A DNA stretch of 64,000 bases from an uncultured Chitinophaga sp. (lineage in GTDB: Bacteria > Bacteroidota > Bacteroidia > Chitinophagales > Chitinophagaceae). Location of the stretch: positions 113,337 through 177,336 of the forward strand of contig NZ_CALEJS010000019.1 of the NCBI RefSeq assembly GCF_937898475.1, written 5' to 3'. Below are positions 60,791 through 64,000 of this stretch, piece after piece. Each line of letters begins with the position of its first letter. The first letter of the stretch is position 1. The notes below the pieces were generated by a model. It was not told the DNA's origin. It saw only the letters and a program-made list of their open reading frames with translations, and did no database searches. Both the position numbers and the translations under genes were made by a program.

Positions 60791-60923
60791 ACACTCGTTT
60801 TTCAGGTTCACAATTAAGTATGCACAATAGAAAACGGCCTACAAACAATTGGCTATCAAATAGCTATGTTTGCAAGCCGTTTCAAATCCATTAAAAATAA
60901 GTTCGAAAATTGTACAGGCAGGG

Positions 60924-60972
60924 CGACTTGACAGGACAAGATGGTGTTTTTACCACTTGTCCTGTTTTATTT
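60924..60972 (+). other. Right attachment site of the 15-kb element, second terminator copy
   Basis: CGACTTGACAGGACAA (60924-60939) repeats the left end. The hairpin AGGACAAG (60933-60940) / CTTGTCCT (60956-60963) with TGG/CCA inside matches the left copy but with a paired A-to-G and T-to-C change. GTTTTATTT follows. This looks like the former tRNA-Pro terminator of the older island. Confidence 0.78.
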
Positions 60973-61466
60973 CTGGCCGGCCCCCGCGCCAGATGAGAAT
61001 TCGGAGCATAAGCTCCATTTATAGAAGCGGTTTGAACACCAGACATTCTGAAAAATCTATCTAGTAAATATTCTTTTTGATTTTACTTGCAGCCCATTGG
61101 GCACCTTCAAATGCCAACAGGTCTTCTGTCTCCCTAAGTTGCAGACCATTTACGGTAGCTTACAACAAGTATGACCTCTACCTTAACTGCAACTTTTTGG
61201 GTCTTTTCTCAATTTCAGCTTCTAATATCGAAATTATCAGACCATATTACATCGTAGTTAATAGTTTTCTATCCAATAATTTACCTTTAATGACAGATTT
61301 TAGTTGCGATTCGAATCCTGTTAAGGTCGAATTTCGTTAAGCTATAATAGCGAGACGAACTAATATATTCTTGAAAGGCTAATAATGCCCTGAAGTGTTT
61401 TACGTGAAATAACTTTTTATTGTTCTCGCTAAGAATGAATTTTAATGGACTAGGCAGAAGAATTGC
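60940..61466. other. Start of the older island remnant
   Basis: Apart from the decayed gene at 61,061-61,330 and the terminator copy, no promoter with both elements, RNA or intact gene is seen. Confidence 0.5.
61061..61330 (-). pseudogene. Degenerate gene fragment in the older island
   Basis: On the minus strand a protein-like C-terminus, VNGLQLRETEDLLAFEGAQW then AASKIKKNIY, ends at a TAG at 61061. Upstream of it the frame is broken by TAA and TAG, and a likely continuation (VAVKVEVILVVSYRKW) is in another frame. The family is not recognised. Confidence 0.4.
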
Positions 61467-62075
61467 TTAATTGTTCAATCCTCTCGCCAATTTCGTTTGC
61501 TTTACATCTACAGTCTTTATTGCCTGGCCATTATAGTCAATCTTGTATTTGTTACCAGTGAAGTCAGTTAGTTCAATATAGTTGTCATGCATTTCAAAAG
61601 GATTCCCTTCTACAAGGCAAACGAAAATGTCTGCTCCGCTATAGCTCCAAAGTTTATTACCTTTTTTGTCAATTCTCGCAACAGACGTCTCTCCATGCGT
61701 AATGTAAGAGTCCTGATATTTGTGTATGGAAAAACAGGTGGTCCAATCAGCTTCTATCATCCAATTAAAGTTAAGGCTGGGAAGCGTTAAACAAAAAACC
61801 GTATTGCAGCATCTGGCAACTAAGTTGTCTCCGTCTATAAGTATGGAGTCGGATGTTACCGAAGTTGCACCGGCAACAGCAAGTAAAATTGCACTTGCTA
61901 TTTTTACATTATCGTAATAAACATTGATTGCGCATTGAGAAACTGGACTATAGTCCTTGTTGTTATCGGGCTGATAGATTTTATCGTATGATGTAGGACT
62001 ATCTGATGTCATAGTGAATAAGGGATCATCAAATACTTCAATTCTGAAACCCTTATGGTGAAACGAAATATTCAT
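61467..62075 (-). CDS. Orphan hypothetical protein
   Basis: The 202-residue protein is mainly beta (MNISFHHKGFRIEVFDD, KIDKKGNKLWSYSGADIFVC, YIELTDFTGNKYKIDYNGQAIK) with no signal or catalytic motif. Short repeats of the W-S-x-G-A-D-I-F-V type suggest a small beta-propeller or immunity-protein-like fold. It is an isolated A+T-rich gene in the older island remnant; it could be an orphan immunity protein, but no toxin is nearby. Confidence 0.6.
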   Translation of the reverse strand: MNISFHHKGFRIEVFDDPLFTMTSDSPTSYDKIYQPDNNKDYSPVSQCAINVYYDNVKIASAILLAVAGATSVTSDSILIDGDNLVARCCNTVFCLTLPSLNFNWMIEADWTTCFSIHKYQDSYITHGETSVARIDKKGNKLWSYSGADIFVCLVEGNPFEMHDNYIELTDFTGNKYKIDYNGQAIKTVDVKQTKLARGLNN

Positions 62076-62202
62076 TTGTTCAGATTTATCTACTTTACAA
62101 TATTAATGCTCTTTTTAGATTCACCACGACTGAATTTAGTTATAATTGATTTCAATGGCAAATGTAGAATCAACCAGAGAAAAATAATTGTTAACGAGTC
62201 CA

Positions 62203-63000
62203 TTATGTATGTCTATCAAGGTTGAGCCCTTTCATTTCGAAGTAACATTTTTCACAAACAAGCTTTATCGCTGCAAATGCCATAGACCTATCATTCCATT
62301 CTCCTTCTTGTTGTCTGATAGCTTCGCACTCGTTACACCAGGCTTGAAAATCATCTTCTTCCAAAAGCTCCATGTCCTCAATGCTTTCAAAGGCTTCGTT
62401 AAACCCTGTTGGGGTTGTGGAATTGAGATGCTTGCAAACAAATGCTCTTCGCCGATATCCATGACCATCGCATTCAACAAATTTGTCTTTGATATTCTGA
62501 GCAGTTTCATTGTCAACAAATTCAGTAATGACTAAGAAGATCTTTAGTTGTTCGTCGTTGACGGGCCTATAAACTCCAATCCCATTAGAGAGCTTTGCCG
62601 CAATTGCTGTAAATTCCCACGCTTCAATTTCGTTACTGTCAAAATGGTCATTTGTTAGTTTTGGAAAGTTTGATTTTTCCCCGAATTCCTTAACCAGTTT
62701 CACTTTCTCTTTTCTTTCTTCAAGGGTGGATTCATTGTCCCAGGACCATTTCCATGTGTTTGACCTTTCTGAAAAACTGCCTACACGAAAATATTTGAAA
62801 TTCAGTTCTTTGTCGCCGGTTGAAAATGTTAGAAGGCCGGTAGTTTCATTGTAGAACCAATCCTCATACCAGGTTAAATTATAGTGGCTCTGAAAGTCAG
62901 CCTGTAACACTTTCAATTCCTCTATACATTTTTTCGCAAAGTTGTTGTAATCAACATCCCCCGATTTCAATGCTGCTTTTTGTTTTTTGAATGGCCACAT
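62203..63000 (-). CDS. Orphan protein resembling DUF6882, with C-terminal CxxC pairs
   Basis: The 265-residue protein contains YEDWFYNETTGLLTFSTGDKELNFKYFRVGSFSERSNTWKWSWDNES (about 46-92), a pattern I associate with the DUF6882 group (assignment from memory). The C-terminus has WCNECEAI and LVCEKCYFEMKG, a possible zinc site. No signal peptide. It stands alone beside the right end of the island. Confidence 0.55.
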   Translation of the reverse strand: MWPFKKQKAALKSGDVDYNNFAKKCIEELKVLQADFQSHYNLTWYEDWFYNETTGLLTFSTGDKELNFKYFRVGSFSERSNTWKWSWDNESTLEERKEKVKLVKEFGEKSNFPKLTNDHFDSNEIEAWEFTAIAAKLSNGIGVYRPVNDEQLKIFLVITEFVDNETAQNIKDKFVECDGHGYRRRAFVCKHLNSTTPTGFNEAFESIEDMELLEEDDFQAWCNECEAIRQQEGEWNDRSMAFAAIKLVCEKCYFEMKGLNLDRHT

Positions 63001-63342
63001 AGCATTTTCTGGTTTGATACTAAACTATATAACTGCATCTGGATGAATTTGAATCTTGTTTGTATACCTTCAAGGATGGCGGGACCTAAAAGATCATCCC
63101 CGGCCGACCAGAATTCCTTTTTACGCTGCCTATAAAAAATCTGAATATACACATGGTGCTTATTTATGGCTCGAGAGGCGAACATTTCTTGAACTAGTTT
63201 TCTCGGAAAACATAACTTTTTGATGAATTACGGGGTAAATATATGCTATAATTAAATTAGTACACGTCAGGTACATATGATGGGGTTTCTGGGACTCAAT
63301 TAGCGATAAAGGTATCAATCCGGCACAAATCGTCTATAAATA
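63001..63342. other. Right end of the older island, no gene
   Basis: No intact gene, hairpin with T-run or RNA is recognised. One minus-strand frame of 72 codons (62,967-63,185) overlaps the neighbour and is not convincing. Confidence 0.5.
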
Positions 63343-63370
63343 GGTTCGAAAAGTGTCCAGTCATCCCGAC
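63343..63370. other. Right attachment site: duplicate of the tRNA-Pro 3' end
   Basis: GGTTCGAA (63343-63350), 5 extra nt, TCCAGTCATCCCGAC (63356-63370). In tRNA-Pro the same GGTTCGAA and TCCAGTCATCCCGAC are contiguous (T loop to discriminator). It is the hallmark of integration into the tRNA 3' end. Confidence 0.85.
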
Positions 63371-63392
63371 AAAATAGAGTGTAAATGAAATT

Positions 63393-63432
63393 AAAAGCTC
63401 GTGAATCGTAGGATTGACGGGCTTTTTCGTTT
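63393..63432 (+). terminator. Original terminator of tRNA-Pro, now displaced
   Basis: AAAAGCTCGTGAATC (63393-63407) pairs with GATTGACGGGCTTTT (63411-63425) apart from one wobble and one mismatch, then TCGTTTTT. It lies 22 nt after the duplicated tRNA end, the position expected for the terminator of the uninterrupted tRNA gene. Confidence 0.75.
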
Positions 63433-63483
63433 TTAGGGGGTGGTAAGTTTGGTCAATTTATGTCAATTCATCCGTGAATTAAA

Positions 63484-63520
63484 CAGTGAATCAAAAAGGT
63501 TATTACCTTTCAATTCACTG
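63484..63520. repeat. Interrupted palindrome downstream of the island
   Basis: CAGTGAAT, spacer, AAGGT, TATT loop, ACCTT, spacer, ATTCACTG. Both the outer 8-bp and the inner 5-bp arms pair perfectly. No T-run follows. It could be an operator or recombination site near the integrase remnant. Confidence 0.6.
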
Positions 63521-63658
63521 GATGGCTCTAATATGTTAATAAACAATAGGTTGCATTAGATCGAATTGATGGGAATTGATGCGTTCTCAGTTCATTTTTC
63601 GTGGTCGTGAATGACCGGATAGTGCAGTTTTTAGTGAATCACGCAAAAATGATTTTTA

Positions 63659-63820
63659 ATGAAAAGGAACAGCACCTTCGGCGTACATTTCATCGTGCGC
63701 CAGCTCCCTTCGGACAAATGCTACCTCTACGCCCGTATTGTAGTAAACAAATCCGCTAGTGAGCTTGCGGGAGGTGCTTGCTCTGGTAGGCTTATTACAT
63801 GGACAGATGAATACGTTTGA
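63659..63820 (+). pseudogene. Truncated tyrosine integrase (N-terminal arm domain only)
   Basis: The 53-codon frame MKRNSTFGVHFIVRQLPSDK continuing CYLYARIVVNKSASEL matches the start of Bacteroidota phage/transposon tyrosine integrases, which open STFGVHFILR..... IYARITVNG. After residue ~40 it leaves the family and stops at 63818-63820. The SAM-like and catalytic domains are missing. It is probably the relic of the integrase that made the outer island or another insertion here. Confidence 0.6.
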
Positions 63821-64000
63821 GATGGCGACGAACCAACAAATCGAACAGTTAGTAGTGCAAGGGAGTTAAACTCAGATACGGTGCTGGACAAGACAATTTA
63901 TTTTTGGCTTGTCCTTTTTTGTTTCCACCTAAATTGCTGTTTATTAGTAAGCTAACGACGAAGTACATCTTTTAGCGGTACAGTGGTTCTTCTAACTTTG
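63821..64000. other. Region after the integrase remnant
   Basis: Contains the terminator-like hairpin at 63,886-63,920 and otherwise nothing recognisable to the end of the window. Confidence 0.5.
63886..63920 (+). terminator. Terminator-like hairpin
   Basis: GGACAAG (63886-63892) pairs with CTTGTCC (63908-63914), followed by TTTTTT. The stem resembles the AGGACAA/TTGTCCT stems at both ends of the 15-kb element. Confidence 0.7.

Larger units (their letters stand above)
45922..60939. mobile_element. 15-kb integrative and mobilizable element
   Basis: CGACTTGACAGGACAA is a direct repeat at both ends. The left end carries a large serine recombinase reading inward and the right end the mobilization cluster (Toprim protein, MobC, relaxase). 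No conjugation (Tra) genes are seen, so it would need helper transfer functions. Cargo in the middle is the SulP/carbonic anhydrase/oxoamine-synthase operon with its Crp/Fnr regulator. Confidence 0.78.
45911..63370. mobile_element. Composite genomic island at tRNA-Pro
   Basis: The 15-nt tRNA end TCCAGTCATCCCGAC occurs at 45911-45925 and again at 63356-63370. Right after the second copy comes a hairpin terminator with a T-run (63,393-63,432), which is what would be expected directly downstream of the uninterrupted tRNA gene. Genes inside are visibly A+T-richer than the flanks and include a serine recombinase, relaxase, MobC and Toprim protein. A second 16-nt repeat at 45,922 and 60,924 divides the island into a 15-kb element and a 2.4-kb older part. 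Confidence 0.82.

Noticed and set aside
62967..63185. A 72-codon minus-strand frame upstream of the DUF6882-like gene
   Set aside because: It overlaps that gene, has no start signal and no recognisable motif; a remnant is possible but unproven.

Overview
The window is chromosomal DNA of a Bacteroidota member, most likely of the Chitinophaga type. The evidence is TonB/SusC-type outer-membrane barrels with carboxypeptidase-regulatory N-termini, Bacteroidota promoters (TTTG, about 20 nt, TAnnTTTG), host genes mostly lacking strong Shine-Dalgarno sequences, and housekeeping genes typical of the phylum (Bacteroidota-type LptE, short MltG, DUF2911, SppA 67K type, phospho-sugar mutase). The genus is an inference; no rRNA is present.

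Region 1 (1-20 kb) is core chromosome: envelope and secretion genes (YihY/BrkB, MltG, SecG, LptE, sigma-54 activator, MiaB), a DUF3800 gene beside a candidate small RNA, tRNA-Gly(CCC), an Fe-S electron-transfer pair, a phosphoribosyltransferase, phospho-sugar mutase, Pcm, two outer-membrane barrel paralogues, DUF445 and tRNA-His(GTG). Region 2 (20-34 kb) holds a methyltransferase, a decayed gene, a membrane alpha/beta-hydrolase, unknown genes with a possible leader RNA, and an ECF sigma locus. In that locus a third barrel protein and the membrane-protein/Spy-like operon carry the same promoter (CGAAGGTT, 8 nt, GAACGTCGTC), so they look like one envelope-stress regulon. Region 3 (34-45.7 kb) is again core: an MG2/plug protein, flavoprotein, deoxynucleoside kinase, FolK, SppA, ABC permease, two SRPBCC proteins, DUF2911 and BioA.

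Region 4 (45.85-63.4 kb) is a composite genomic island in the 3' end of tRNA-Pro(CGG). The last 15 nt of the tRNA recur at 63,356-63,370, directly before what looks like the tRNA's original terminator. Inside, a 16-bp repeat at 45,922 and 60,924, each copy followed by the same kind of terminator, bounds a 15-kb integrative mobilizable element. It carries a serine recombinase, relaxase, MobC, Toprim/primase-like protein, XRE regulator, HEPN and SWIM proteins. Its cargo is a compact seven-gene operon facing a Crp/Fnr regulator: a GcvH-like protein lacking the lipoyl lysine, a methyltransferase, a lipoprotein beta-carbonic anhydrase with a frameshift, a small helical protein, DUF983, a SulP transporter and an alpha-oxoamine synthase. 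I know no described system with this set. The remaining 2.4 kb to 63,370 is an older remnant with two orphan genes, and a truncated tyrosine integrase lies just beyond it.

A second theme is structural. Many chromosomal intergenic spaces hold long hairpins built from short repeated words (TTTGAA, CTGTTAGC, CCAAATT and similar). Two of them, flanking the phosphoribosyltransferase gene, share an almost identical 18-nt loop.
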